A stretch of DNA of 20,148 nt from a virus, in IMG/VR virus record IMGVR_UViG_3300005830_000219, positions 1-20,148 of that record; one strand, 5' to 3'. Below are positions 5,886 through 14,303 of this stretch, piece after piece. The notes beneath the pieces are model-generated. The model had not been told where the DNA came from and ran no database searches. It saw nothing but the letters and a program-made list of their open reading frames with translations. Numbering within the stretch: position 1 is the stretch's first letter; every line of letters begins with the position of its first letter. A program made the position numbers and the translations under genes.

Positions 5886-6674
5886 TTATGCGCCCATACC
5901 CATGGTCGGCATTCCTGGTCCATATGGAGAGTATCCGTAGCCGTACGGTACGGGACTCCACCCGCCACCATAAGCCAGAGGAGTAGTACTCGTTGCTTCT
6001 AACTGACGAGCTGCCCAAGGAACTCCTTTGTACAAGCCGTATCCCAGTCCAGCCGCCCCCACCCAAGGCAACGCCCTCCCCCAACCCATACCACTCGAGC
6101 TACTCTTGGGTGCAGGCTGGGGCATTTGTTGCGTCGAAGGTGCCTGTTTTGGTGCTGGGGCAGTTTGAGGCGCCGGTGCTACTCTTCCTGGAGTAGATGC
6201 CGCCGGCTGGCCTGGGGCGCCACGCTGCTTATTGTAAGCAGCGTTAGGTGACATCTTAGGTTTCGGCTTAGCTGCCCAGTCTCTAGACTGCCGAGCTAAT
6301 GCAGGATCCGGCTTGGGTGTCCTTTTCAGAACACTTCCCACTCTAGACTTGACCCCGGTTGCTCCCTTAGCAACAGCCCCTGCCGCTCCTACCGCCTTGG
6401 ATTTAATTGTGCGGCCGAAGCGCTTAGCCAACACACCGAAATACCCAGCTTCTTTGAGCATGTCGTACTCTTCAGAAGACAAGCCACCCGAGTACACCAT
6501 AGATTGAGCAAGTTTATCTATGCCGCCTTCAGTGCGGGCGTGCGCCATAAATACACCAGCCATGCCGGCTAATTTTTCTACGGCTGCATCTTGCGCGAGC
6601 TGTCTGCCTAGTAAATCAGCGGATTGAACAGCGGCCAGCTTCGCCAAGACCTCATGTTGAGGTACTAAGCGCAT
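5886..6674 (-). CDS. predicted membrane-active virion protein, 262 aa
   Basis: This is the last gene of the late operon, starting three bases after the tail tube gene's stop. The N-terminal 60 residues are helical and carry three similar motifs, LAKLAAVQ, VEKLAGMAG and IDKLAQSMV. Residues about 90-115 are Gly/Ala/Lys-rich, 120-195 form a Pro/Ala-rich linker, and 202-220 form a short hydrophobic Gly-rich segment (WVGAAGLGYGLYKGV). The tail is Tyr/Gly/Pro/Met-rich. This resembles a flexible virion protein with a membrane-interacting segment, rather than an enzyme. The ribosome-binding site is weak, consistent with coupling to the upstream gene. Confidence 0.65.
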   Translation of the reverse strand: MRLVPQHEVLAKLAAVQSADLLGRQLAQDAAVEKLAGMAGVFMAHARTEGGIDKLAQSMVYSGGLSSEEYDMLKEAGYFGVLAKRFGRTIKSKAVGAAGAVAKGATGVKSRVGSVLKRTPKPDPALARQSRDWAAKPKPKMSPNAAYNKQRGAPGQPAASTPGRVAPAPQTAPAPKQAPSTQQMPQPAPKSSSSGMGWGRALPWVGAAGLGYGLYKGVPWAARQLEATSTTPLAYGGGWSPVPYGYGYSPYGPGMPTMGMGA

Positions 6675-6677
6675 GCT

Positions 6678-7403
6678 CTACGATCCGATCCCCAGTGCAC
6701 TGCCGGCTGCACCGGCAATGAGAGACAGGGCACTGACTGCCACTGGAACCGCGCGCTCGAACTGGATAGCTGCCGACTCTTGGATGATGACGCCCTGAGC
6801 ATCCGTTGCCCATGTGTGATTCGGCACATAACAGCTCTCCATGTAGACGGCGCCGTACGTGTCGAGGTTGCTGTCTCTGACATACATCAGTATACCGACC
6901 GGCTGATTGAATAGATCGGATGCCAGGTTCAAAAACAGATTCTCGAATCCTGGAGGGATGATGACATCGTGGGGGTTGGCCACCGTGGCAATTCCAGCGT
7001 TCGGGAATACCGCACTGACGATGGTCGGAGGGATGGCATCCTCGTAGTAGGCGTACAGCATGCGGAGCAAGCTGGGCCCGTGGTAGAGGATACGAGCGAT
7101 GGACAACTGTCCAATCGTCCTACCGGAAATGAAGTAAGACCTCTCTGATCCTACCTCGAAGATTCTGTTGAATGTTCGGTTGTGGCTCAGGTTGACGTTT
7201 TGGATAACGCCGATAGGCATTACCATTTGGTCAGCGCCAGATCCTCCCGACAAAACACCACCGACTGCGGTGTTGCCGCCGATGTTGGCCAGACGAGGAG
7301 GCCCTGCCGCCAAGACAGTGAACCCCGCGTTGAGGAATTGACCGTCCACCATGCCGGCCTGTACGAATTTTTCGTACGGAGCCCATTCTGAAAACGTAGC
7401 CAT
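6678..7403 (-). CDS. tail tube protein
   Basis: The 241-residue product fits a contractile-tail tube protein. It has an opening N-terminal strand region, then a beta-rich core with MVMPIGVIQNVNL, an IFEVGSERSYFISG segment, and a late region (VYMESCYVPNHTW, IIQESAAIQFERAVPV) typical of tube subunits that stack as hexamers inside the sheath. An extra hydrophobic Ala/Gly-rich tail (VSALSLIAGAAGSALGIG) is present at the C-terminus. GGAGG precedes the ATG. It follows the sheath gene, with a small Gly-zipper gene between them, the order expected in myoviruses. Confidence 0.8.
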   Translation of the reverse strand: MATFSEWAPYEKFVQAGMVDGQFLNAGFTVLAAGPPRLANIGGNTAVGGVLSGGSGADQMVMPIGVIQNVNLSHNRTFNRIFEVGSERSYFISGRTIGQLSIARILYHGPSLLRMLYAYYEDAIPPTIVSAVFPNAGIATVANPHDVIIPPGFENLFLNLASDLFNQPVGILMYVRDSNLDTYGAVYMESCYVPNHTWATDAQGVIIQESAAIQFERAVPVAVSALSLIAGAAGSALGIGS

Positions 7404-7417
7404 AACTGCCTCCTATA

Positions 7418-7825
7418 TTACGATAGCCCGCGCGCTTTCCTAACTTCGGCGAGATCGATCACTTTTCCGGTTCCTCGTTTTGTTTTTAAACCACTTACAA
7501 TATTTTTGGCCTCGTTACGTAGTTTCTTGTATTCTCTGTCACTTACAAGATTTTCGGCCTCATTAAGTAGCCGCTTGTACTCTTTGACGCCCCGTTCTGC
7601 TTTGCTGATGCGCCTACCTATATCATCTGTTTGTTGCTGAAGAGTGCGAGCACTCTTCAAATACGGATTAACTCTGGGACCTCTTCCCCGCTTCACGGCC
7701 AAGCCGATAGCCGCCGCCGTACCTAACGCAGCACCACCAATAGCCAGCCTCTTCTTCCAGTTTGGTTTTTTTGCCTCTTCGGCAACTGCTATCTTCTCCA
7801 GCTCGTCAAAAAATGAAGTGTACAT
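7418..7825 (-). CDS. Gly-zipper protein with N-terminal FFDELEKIA tag, 135 aa
   Basis: The product begins MYTSFFDELEKIA, followed by a basic patch and a Gly/Ala-rich hydrophobic segment (LAIGGAALGTAAAIGLAV, residues 27-44). The rest is a charged coiled-coil-like region with a tandem 16-residue repeat at residues 80-111. The ATG at 7825 is chosen because GGGAG lies nine bases upstream; the ATG at 7834 directly abuts that site. It sits between the sheath and tube genes. The tag is nearly identical to that of the 112-residue product at 12096-12434. I infer a small membrane-interacting virion protein; the exact role is unknown. Confidence 0.75.
   Translation of the reverse strand: MYTSFFDELEKIAVAEEAKKPNWKKRLAIGGAALGTAAAIGLAVKRGRGPRVNPYLKSARTLQQQTDDIGRRISKAERGVKEYKRLLNEAENLVSDREYKKLRNEAKNIVSGLKTKRGTGKVIDLAEVRKARGLS
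7492..7587 (-). repeat. 48-bp imperfect tandem repeat within a coding region
   Basis: Bases 7492-7539 and 7540-7587 align without gaps with about 38 of 48 identical by eye. Each unit encodes 16 residues of the form EYK-(K/R)-L-x-NEA-x-N-(L/I)-VS. The reading frame is kept, which suggests a recent in-frame duplication in the coiled-coil part of the 135-residue protein. Confidence 0.7.
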
Positions 7826-7852
7826 CGGCGTCATCTCCCTATTCCATGCGCC

Positions 7853-10800
7853 TTAGATTACGAGCGTTAAACGAATGTAATTGCAGGGATATGGAACATC
7901 GAGTGTGACGTCGATGAGTACCGTATCTGGTGCAGTCGAATCCTGTATAATGTTGTTCAGATCACCGCCAACAAGGACCCCAGATTCAGTAAGGAACAGG
8001 AGTTGACCCTGTACTACCGTACTGAGAGTGTCGAGGAACGGCTGGGTGATATTGAACTTGCCGATGAAGTTGCGGAGACCAGCCCTCATGAACTTCGCCG
8101 CGAAGTCCACAACTTTGGTGATCGACAACTCCCGAGACTCGATGCTTGTCAGATCCGTGGTGAGTTGGTGCCGGCAAGTCAGTGGACCTCCAGCTACTTC
8201 CTGGATGACCCAGTATGTTCCACCTGCGGCCCCGACATTCATTTGGCTCTGCGTGAACACGTCGTTCGAGCCGAAAGGACGCGTGAATCCGGAGATTGGG
8301 AAGTTGGTGAATCCCTGTTGTGGCGGCTGCTGCCCCACCATTCCGGCGATGGCGGCACACAGATAGTACCCTGGAATCTGCTGCTCTACCGAATCTATGG
8401 TAGCCCCGACCAATTCAGGCGCCACCATGATAACGCGGCGGTTATCGTATACGGCGCCCAGGCCCTGATACGCCTCAGAGATAGAGGAGTAGTCAGGGTC
8501 TCCGTCACTGGTAACGAGGTCAGAACCCCTTACGTTGATAGAAAAAGTCTCGGATATCAAGCTGCTGGACAAGTTGGAGGTAGAGTAGAATGAGTCATCA
8601 TTCTCCCCGGGGGCAAAGGATACTCTAATGGTAACCTTCGTGCCGCTAATAGCCGAGATATTATACTTCTTGGAATCCGAAGAGATGTCCAAATAGAGCC
8701 CTTCGGTAACCGGGATAGTGCCTACCGGGTCTACTCCCGCCGCCAACACATCGGCGGCTATCGAGGCGATCTTCGTGTCGAACTCATTGGTAACGGCAGT
8801 GCTGTCACCATCTGTTCCGCTTAGGGCCAACTCTGGGAGACCTTCGCCCGGCATCTCCGGGTTTATGAAAACGATCCGTTCGCCCTTTGCGTCTGGATCT
8901 GACTGGGCGTCCACATGCGTCATGAACAGCTGGTGCACCACCGGGTCCTGTGAGGCAGGGGCCAGCGCGTAGACTTCCTCTGACTCCAGGAAAGATAGCG
9001 CTTTAGTATACGCCGCCGGCGTGCCGTCCGGGTTAGCCGTGCTGGTCTCGTCCAGCCCAATACCGGTCACTGTTACTCCGGGAGCATTGATGAGCATGAA
9101 GTACAGCATCAATGCCAGGGGATTGTCGGCATTGATGGGAGATAGCGCATCCTCGAGGTCGTCTGTATCATCCAGATTCAACAGCCCCGGAGTGGTCGCT
9201 GCCGGGGATACGTCTAGTCTCAATGCATCATAGGCAATGACAAGAGAACCGGTAGCCACGATGGGGTTACCCTCAGTATCTCTAAGAAAGTCGTGTTTGA
9301 TTTGGGCTTCCCCTCCTACACCAATAACCAGATCCGGTTTGGGCCTGTCGCTGGGTAGCGTAGATGGGATATTCTCAGACTGGATGTAGTAATAAAGCCA
9401 TCCAGTGTTTGCCGTATTGGCTACTTCTCTGTCTAATTTCAGACGGTTGCTGTATCCGCCGGGCATAACTACCGCGATATACCCTATGAGGGTGCCCTCT
9501 GCCCACACAGCATCCCCCACTTTCGGAGAAAATGGAGTCCCGTAATCTACGGCCTCGGCAGTGAACCCGAGCAGGGTATTGGCTGTGCCGTTTCCAATCT
9601 CGATCTTGGACTCGTACCCATCCGTGGTGGACAGTAGTTTGACATAAGTCGAGCTGTCCGAGGCAAATGCGGCGCCCATCGTAGCATTGATTTGTACGAT
9701 AAGCTCTGCAAGAGAAATGGTCTGCGTGAGGTCCGCAGTACCGGTAAGGCCCAGATCTGCCCAAGCAGTACCGGTAGCGGCTGAGTAGTCCAAGTATATC
9801 GAACCGCCAGAAATAGCTGTAGAACCGCCCACTTGCCAGGCTAAGTACCCGCCGCCTGGGGTAGCTGTACCCGTGGCATCGGATTCGTAGCATACCGTCA
9901 TGCCGGCAGCCGTATTGATTTGGGAAATGACCGATGCGATGGCTATTGGGTCGCCACCACTAAATGTCACCAGCTTGTCCACGCCGTTGACATTGAATCC
10001 GAATGCGGCAGAAGTCAGCGTGTTGCCTACGACGAATATGTTCGCTCCGACAATGGGACCGGCGTCGAAGATCACCTCTTGCATATCGCCGCCGTCTACC
10101 GCCACCTCAAAAGTCAGGTTGTGGAGCTCGAGCTCAGTAGCTACAGCCACCGTACCGGTAATGGTCGCACTATCTGCAGGGGCGTTGAAATTCTCCTGAT
10201 CCATTACGATGAATGGTGTTCTGGTATCTCCATCCCCGTCATCTACCGGCTCCACGGTGTAAGCCTTGCCACCATCAGTCCAACCGAGGGCAGCATGCGC
10301 TGAACTGGCGCTCGGCGTGACTACTTCGAAATAGCCGTAGTCGCTCTTGGCATCCAGAAGCGTGCCATTGGCCGAGAATTCGAGACCAGTAAGGGCCGAA
10401 GTCAACGTATTCATGGCGATCACTAAATCTGCCAAGTTGCCAGGCTCACTGGAGAATGTGAATTCTTGTGTCGTGCCGCCGCTTTGGTATTTAAACGCGA
10501 ACTTTTTGGAGTTGTACGTTGACGCGCCATAAGTCAACGTTCCGCTGGTGTAGGTCGCTCCCTTATAGTTTCTGAGGAACGCTGTGTCTCTCTTGAACTC
10601 TTTCAGTGCTGTCCCATACGTGGTGGCGAAGACCCGAATAGAGGATTCATCCACATCCAATTCATCGATAATACCCCTGGGATCCGGGAAATTTGCCTGT
10701 GCGATCGTAAGGGCCGTCTGATCGTACGTGGATACTCCCTCTGAGATATAGAAGTCGTTGAATCCTAGTACGGAGTTGGCATCACCGTTCGTGACTTTGA

Positions 10801-11242
10801 TGCTCTGGCCGTCGCCAGTGGCGGTAGTCCTCAACATCAAATACTCGGAGGCGCCGACTGTGTGTACGTACGCTCCGAATCCAGATGGGGCCGGGCTTTC
10901 TGCAGCAATCTGATCTTTGACCGTTCCTACACTTAGTCCGGCAGCAGTCGGATCACTGAAGGTAAACTCCTGTACTGCACCATTGTTTATGCTGACTTTG
11001 AGTATCAGCCCATCCAAGCCCGAATACGGACCTGGGTTTGCGGCAATCAGAATACCGGGCACCGATGCTACTGCATCGGTATTCAGAACGCTGTTGCCCG
11101 TAGCATCTTGCTCCAATGCTTCCAGTACTTGAAAGGCCGGGGCAATGGCACACGGGACCAACGTTGGAGTCACGATCGTCGGGCTGACAGACCGGAATCT
11201 CTGTATTACTGATACGCCAGGACGAAGAAGTTCAGTAGCCAT
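7853..11242 (-). CDS. giant tail sheath protein with inserted beta-rich repeats
   Basis: The 1129-residue product begins with a sheath-like N-terminus (LRPGVSVIQRFRSVSPTIVTPTLVP). Its last ~150 residues match the conserved sheath C-terminal domain (GFTRPFGSNDVF, IESRELSITKVVDFAAKFMR, ending in NYIRLTLVI). Known sheath subunits are much shorter (T4 gp18 is 659 residues). The extra length lies mostly at residues 75-565, where about four beta-rich units end in LGF, LGW, LGL and LGF near 160, 320, 498 and 559. They share a helix such as VISQIN or LIVQIN, reminiscent of flagellin IN-motif domains. GGAGG precedes the ATG. Sheath subunits form the contractile sleeve around the tube. Confidence 0.88.
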   Translation of the reverse strand: MATELLRPGVSVIQRFRSVSPTIVTPTLVPCAIAPAFQVLEALEQDATGNSVLNTDAVASVPGILIAANPGPYSGLDGLILKVSINNGAVQEFTFSDPTAAGLSVGTVKDQIAAESPAPSGFGAYVHTVGASEYLMLRTTATGDGQSIKVTNGDANSVLGFNDFYISEGVSTYDQTALTIAQANFPDPRGIIDELDVDESSIRVFATTYGTALKEFKRDTAFLRNYKGATYTSGTLTYGASTYNSKKFAFKYQSGGTTQEFTFSSEPGNLADLVIAMNTLTSALTGLEFSANGTLLDAKSDYGYFEVVTPSASSAHAALGWTDGGKAYTVEPVDDGDGDTRTPFIVMDQENFNAPADSATITGTVAVATELELHNLTFEVAVDGGDMQEVIFDAGPIVGANIFVVGNTLTSAAFGFNVNGVDKLVTFSGGDPIAIASVISQINTAAGMTVCYESDATGTATPGGGYLAWQVGGSTAISGGSIYLDYSAATGTAWADLGLTGTADLTQTISLAELIVQINATMGAAFASDSSTYVKLLSTTDGYESKIEIGNGTANTLLGFTAEAVDYGTPFSPKVGDAVWAEGTLIGYIAVVMPGGYSNRLKLDREVANTANTGWLYYYIQSENIPSTLPSDRPKPDLVIGVGGEAQIKHDFLRDTEGNPIVATGSLVIAYDALRLDVSPAATTPGLLNLDDTDDLEDALSPINADNPLALMLYFMLINAPGVTVTGIGLDETSTANPDGTPAAYTKALSFLESEEVYALAPASQDPVVHQLFMTHVDAQSDPDAKGERIVFINPEMPGEGLPELALSGTDGDSTAVTNEFDTKIASIAADVLAAGVDPVGTIPVTEGLYLDISSDSKKYNISAISGTKVTIRVSFAPGENDDSFYSTSNLSSSLISETFSINVRGSDLVTSDGDPDYSSISEAYQGLGAVYDNRRVIMVAPELVGATIDSVEQQIPGYYLCAAIAGMVGQQPPQQGFTNFPISGFTRPFGSNDVFTQSQMNVGAAGGTYWVIQEVAGGPLTCRHQLTTDLTSIESRELSITKVVDFAAKFMRAGLRNFIGKFNITQPFLDTLSTVVQGQLLFLTESGVLVGGDLNNIIQDSTAPDTVLIDVTLDVPYPCNYIRLTLVI

Positions 11243-11254
11243 TACGGGCCTCCT

Positions 11255-12112
11255 CTAAACCTTGAATTCACCCTCAATAGGAATCGATACTAATTCCTCT
11301 TGAGGAGCCTGTTGAATTACTCTACCCCTAATTTGAGGGGGCCTGAGCACATTCATTCGCGCAGCTTTAGCGCTGGCTTGTGTTTGTGCCGCGGCTTCTC
11401 CCCAAAGTATGGGCCCGCCATCTTGGGCGTTGGTTAAATTAGACATCGCTCTACCCATTCTCGTCTGTAATCGCATACCGATATTCCGAAGAGAATGAAT
11501 TGGGCGCCCACTCCAGTCGTGCTTCAGCGGCGTGACTGAGTCTGTCCACTGCAAAAAGAATGGACAAGACACCTGAACACTGTGCCACTCACCTTCCGTA
11601 TCCCCCTGTACTAGTGCTCCAGCAGGAGATATGGGACCGATACTAATATTGCGTCCAACGTCATGAATATGTGATTCACGTACGAATAGTTTGCGGAGTA
11701 TCCAGATATTCCTGGCGCATTGCCATCCTATAAATCTGGCTTCTTGCGGAACCCTGGACAGGCAATTCAGCGTCATCGTGCCAGGAATAAGGTCGGTATG
11801 AACTTCTTTGGCATTGGTGATGGATACATGTACCAAGTCATCCAACGACGACCCATTGAATCTAGTGGGCCCCATAATCACAGAAATAGCCGGTTTCTGT
11901 TCCTTAGACTCTAGAAGAACGGGATTTTCTTCTGTTATCACCAGTTCTGTTTCTTCTGTCAAAGGCGACCAATGCATATACCCTTTGGGGGCCTCTTCCC
12001 AAATAGTCTGCAGAAAGGCTATGAAAGCCTTCACAGCGTAGTTCAACGGATCTTCGAGCCAACTGGTCTCTATCTGTCCGTCACTATGAATTGTGCTAGT
12101 TGGGTCTGTCAT
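11255..12112 (-). CDS. tail-terminator-like virion protein, 285 aa
   Basis: The product lies between a head-closure-like gene and the sheath gene, where myoviruses often encode the tail terminator. Its middle carries PAISVIMGPTRFNG, DLIPGTMTLNCLS, and a long stretch with HDVGRNISIGPISP and EWHSVQVSCPFFLQWTD, a strand-helix-strand pattern that I associate with tail-terminator or tail-completion proteins. The tail is Gln/Ala/Arg-rich. AAGG precedes the ATG, which lies inside the 3' end of the upstream gene. The assignment is from position and fold pattern, not from a diagnostic motif. Confidence 0.5.
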   Translation of the reverse strand: MTDPTSTIHSDGQIETSWLEDPLNYAVKAFIAFLQTIWEEAPKGYMHWSPLTEETELVITEENPVLLESKEQKPAISVIMGPTRFNGSSLDDLVHVSITNAKEVHTDLIPGTMTLNCLSRVPQEARFIGWQCARNIWILRKLFVRESHIHDVGRNISIGPISPAGALVQGDTEGEWHSVQVSCPFFLQWTDSVTPLKHDWSGRPIHSLRNIGMRLQTRMGRAMSNLTNAQDGGPILWGEAAAQTQASAKAARMNVLRPPQIRGRVIQQAPQEELVSIPIEGEFKV

Positions 12113-12434
12113 CGCCCTTCTCTACATGCCTGAAGTGCATCTTTGTTCTGTGCATACCCAGTCCGGCTCCACCCGCCAGTAGCGCTCCTACTGCCAAAGG
12201 AGCAGCCTTCATAGCTGTCGGATGTTTCTTCAAAAAATCCCCTATCTTACCCTTATTTTTCAGGAGCTCTCTTTTAGCTAAGCCTCCCAAGCCAGCACCT
12301 ACGCCCATGCCGGCGCCTATAGCTGCTACGGCCTTCAAATGCCTCTTGAACCCGCCTTTAGGAATATCCTTGCGCTGCTCTTCGGCAATCTTTTCCAGCT
12401 CATCAAACAGTCCTATGTAGCTAATCATTTCCAT
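12096..12434 (-). CDS. Gly-zipper protein with N-terminal LFDELEKIA tag, 112 aa
   Basis: The protein begins MEMISYIGLFDELEKIA, nearly the same tag as the 135-residue protein at 7418-7825. Two Gly/Ala-rich hydrophobic segments follow, AVAAIGAGMGVGAGLGGLA and APLAVGALLAGGAGLG, separated by a Lys-rich loop, so a membrane hairpin is likely. The tail is basic. The ATG at 12434 is nine bases from GGAG. ATGs at 12440, 12428 and 12476 are also in frame, so the exact start is uncertain by a few residues. It overlaps both neighbours. A virion or ejection role is inferred. Confidence 0.7.
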   Translation of the reverse strand: MEMISYIGLFDELEKIAEEQRKDIPKGGFKRHLKAVAAIGAGMGVGAGLGGLAKRELLKNKGKIGDFLKKHPTAMKAAPLAVGALLAGGAGLGMHRTKMHFRHVEKGDDRPN

Positions 12435-13332
12435 ATCCATAGACTCCAAATGCGTGTTTGATGGCCTCTTTTTCAAAACTCTCCAAATTCTGAGGATTGG
12501 TAAAGTTCCTACCAGGACTTGGTTCGAAGTCTCTCAGATCATCTACCCTTATGGGAAGCTGGAACTCGATATCGCCTTTCGCGATTTCATGTAGAACCAG
12601 CTCTTGATGCACGACGCTTCTTAACCTCTCCGTGGTAGTTACTCTGGCTACTCTCCACCGCCTATTCTCAGTCTCAACAATTATATCCCTAGGCTTAACC
12701 AGTGGGAAGTTGGGCAATCTGGCCGACGTGTCCACTTGTTGCCTCTCTGCTATTGGAAGCAGTTGGTTAGCTTTGGGGCTAGGGTCGATCTGCATGAATA
12801 TTTCTATGGGATCGAAATACCCACGAACAAATGACGTGCTGTAGCACGTCAAGCAGTGTGATCTCTGCCTCTGGGACGTGAATCCCTTGCCTTTGTCGGG
12901 GCCATCGTAGCAGTGGGGGCATCTTTGTCCGAATGTTCTTACCGGGAATATGAAACATCGGCGCCCTGCAAACTCTTCCCACACTAGGCGCTCAAGTCTC
13001 TGAATCTCGGCGGCGATGAGATCGGGCTCAGCATGAAATGTCGCGGCGTCTGACTCTGAGATGTTGGTGGTGTCAGCTTTCTCGGTGCTGACGATCTTGT
13101 AATAAAGTTGTCGCCAGCGATTGAGTAGGTTGACCCTGTTATCTACGAATCTGTAACGATCTTCGAATGGGCCGGCGACTTGGTCCCACGGCCCCATAGG
13201 AGATTCGCTCCTGAAAATATCCAATTGGAAATCGTGCACGTCTAAAGTCGTGTTTTCGATCTCCCAGGTAATCTCCAGAAAATCCAGAGAGAAGCTCCGG
13301 ATCAACAGATTTTTAAATACCAGGTTAGCCAC
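12421..13332 (-). CDS. head-closure-like virion protein with zinc ribbon, 303 aa
   Basis: Three parts can be seen. Residues 1-95 look like a fibronectin type III-like beta sandwich (LDFLEITWEI, FQLDIFRSESPMGPW, LYYKIVST). Residues 138-163 form a zinc ribbon, CPHC and CLTC separated by 18 residues. Residues 210-260 carry KPRDIIVETENRRWRVARV and VHQELVLHEI, which resemble the barrel of head-closure or head-tail adaptor proteins (SPP1 gp16-like). The GTG start overlaps the upstream stop. Its place before the tail-terminator-like and sheath genes supports a neck role. I am confident it is a virion protein and less sure of the exact neck position. Confidence 0.6.
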   Translation of the reverse strand: MANLVFKNLLIRSFSLDFLEITWEIENTTLDVHDFQLDIFRSESPMGPWDQVAGPFEDRYRFVDNRVNLLNRWRQLYYKIVSTEKADTTNISESDAATFHAEPDLIAAEIQRLERLVWEEFAGRRCFIFPVRTFGQRCPHCYDGPDKGKGFTSQRQRSHCLTCYSTSFVRGYFDPIEIFMQIDPSPKANQLLPIAERQQVDTSARLPNFPLVKPRDIIVETENRRWRVARVTTTERLRSVVHQELVLHEIAKGDIEFQLPIRVDDLRDFEPSPGRNFTNPQNLESFEKEAIKHAFGVYGYGND

Positions 13333-14303
13333 TATACGCCTTTCTTATCCAATAATTCTCTCAGCGCCTTAGCTTGCCTGACTCCAGTAATCGCTCCAGA
13401 CGCACCACCAAGAGCCGCTCCTGCAGCCATCAACTTGCCTCTCCCTAACACTAAACCTGGAATGGCTCCGCCTACTGCGCCGCCCATGCCATACGTCAAT
13501 CCACGCCGCACCGGGCTAGTCAGACCCTTTATCTTCTGGTCTTCGATGTCCTTATCGATGGTTTCCCTATTCAGCCTGCGTACTTCATCTAAGCGAGAGC
13601 CAGACAACTTCGCCAATTCCTTACCGGCCAAATGTGAGGAAGCTACCTTAATGTGAGCAGGGGCTTTCTTAGCTATTTTCCAGGCCCTCATGGCTATTTT
13701 AGCCTTCATGGCTGCAGTGGTTTCCATGCCGCCTGCGCCTCCCATGCCCATTCCTCCCGTCCCCATACCTGTTCCTATTCCACCCGCAGAACCCATATCT
13801 CCTACGCCTTGAGATACCTTCATCTTGCTGGCGATACTTACTGCCTTTTTCCTAACTTCTAGAGGCTGCCCCTTGCCCATTTTCAGAGTAGAAGAGAGCG
13901 CTTTTGCTTTCTTCTTGGCTTCTGGGGAGGTGAACTCGTCTGTCTTAGTCATGCAGCCAGACGCCGCAATCTTCTGTATACGCCTGATCATTGCCTCTTT
14001 TACTGCGTCTTTGCCGGGACCTTGGTAGCTCACACTACTGGTCTCTTCAGATTCTTTTCGTGTAGGCGGTTCTTGACCTTGAATTTTGGCTGCGTAGTCA
14101 TCAACCCTTTTTTGAGCTTTATCCAGCTCTCCATTCTCAGAATCAGGCAATATAGCCTCGACTGGGCCGGCAACACCCACCTTCGCCAATCCCAAGAACT
14201 CCTCGAGCTCATCGACGGGCAAGGTATTCATGAAGTAGCCCAGGTCGGCAGCAGCAATCTTTGTTTGTTCCTCTTTATACAGACTCGCTAAAAAGTTATC
14301 CAT
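13332..14303 (-). CDS. Gly-rich, predicted membrane-active virion protein, 323 aa
   Basis: The ATG at 14303 has GGAGGAG six bases upstream and overlaps the previous stop. The upstream extension of the frame lies antisense in character over the GPP-rich tail of the neighbouring gene and was rejected. The N-terminus (MDNFLASLYKEEQTKIAAAD, then VDELEEFLGLAKVG) recalls the DELEKIA tag. Two more KIA motifs occur near residues 112 and 203. Residues 170-192 are a Gly/Met-rich low-complexity linker. Residues 270-306 are a Gly-zipper hydrophobic hairpin (YGMGGAVGGAIPGLVLG, then LMAAGAALGGASGAITG). It is likely a structural or internal virion protein. No enzyme motif is seen. Confidence 0.65.
   Translation of the reverse strand: MDNFLASLYKEEQTKIAAADLGYFMNTLPVDELEEFLGLAKVGVAGPVEAILPDSENGELDKAQKRVDDYAAKIQGQEPPTRKESEETSSVSYQGPGKDAVKEAMIRRIQKIAASGCMTKTDEFTSPEAKKKAKALSSTLKMGKGQPLEVRKKAVSIASKMKVSQGVGDMGSAGGIGTGMGTGGMGMGGAGGMETTAAMKAKIAMRAWKIAKKAPAHIKVASSHLAGKELAKLSGSRLDEVRRLNRETIDKDIEDQKIKGLTSPVRRGLTYGMGGAVGGAIPGLVLGRGKLMAAGAALGGASGAITGVRQAKALRELLDKKGV

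Noticed and set aside
8003-10303. Several long rightward open frames opposite the sheath gene (for example 8003-8593 and 9920-10303)
   Set aside because: They lie fully antisense to a well-supported 1129-codon gene, lack ribosome-binding sites and show no family features, so they are shadows of its codon bias.
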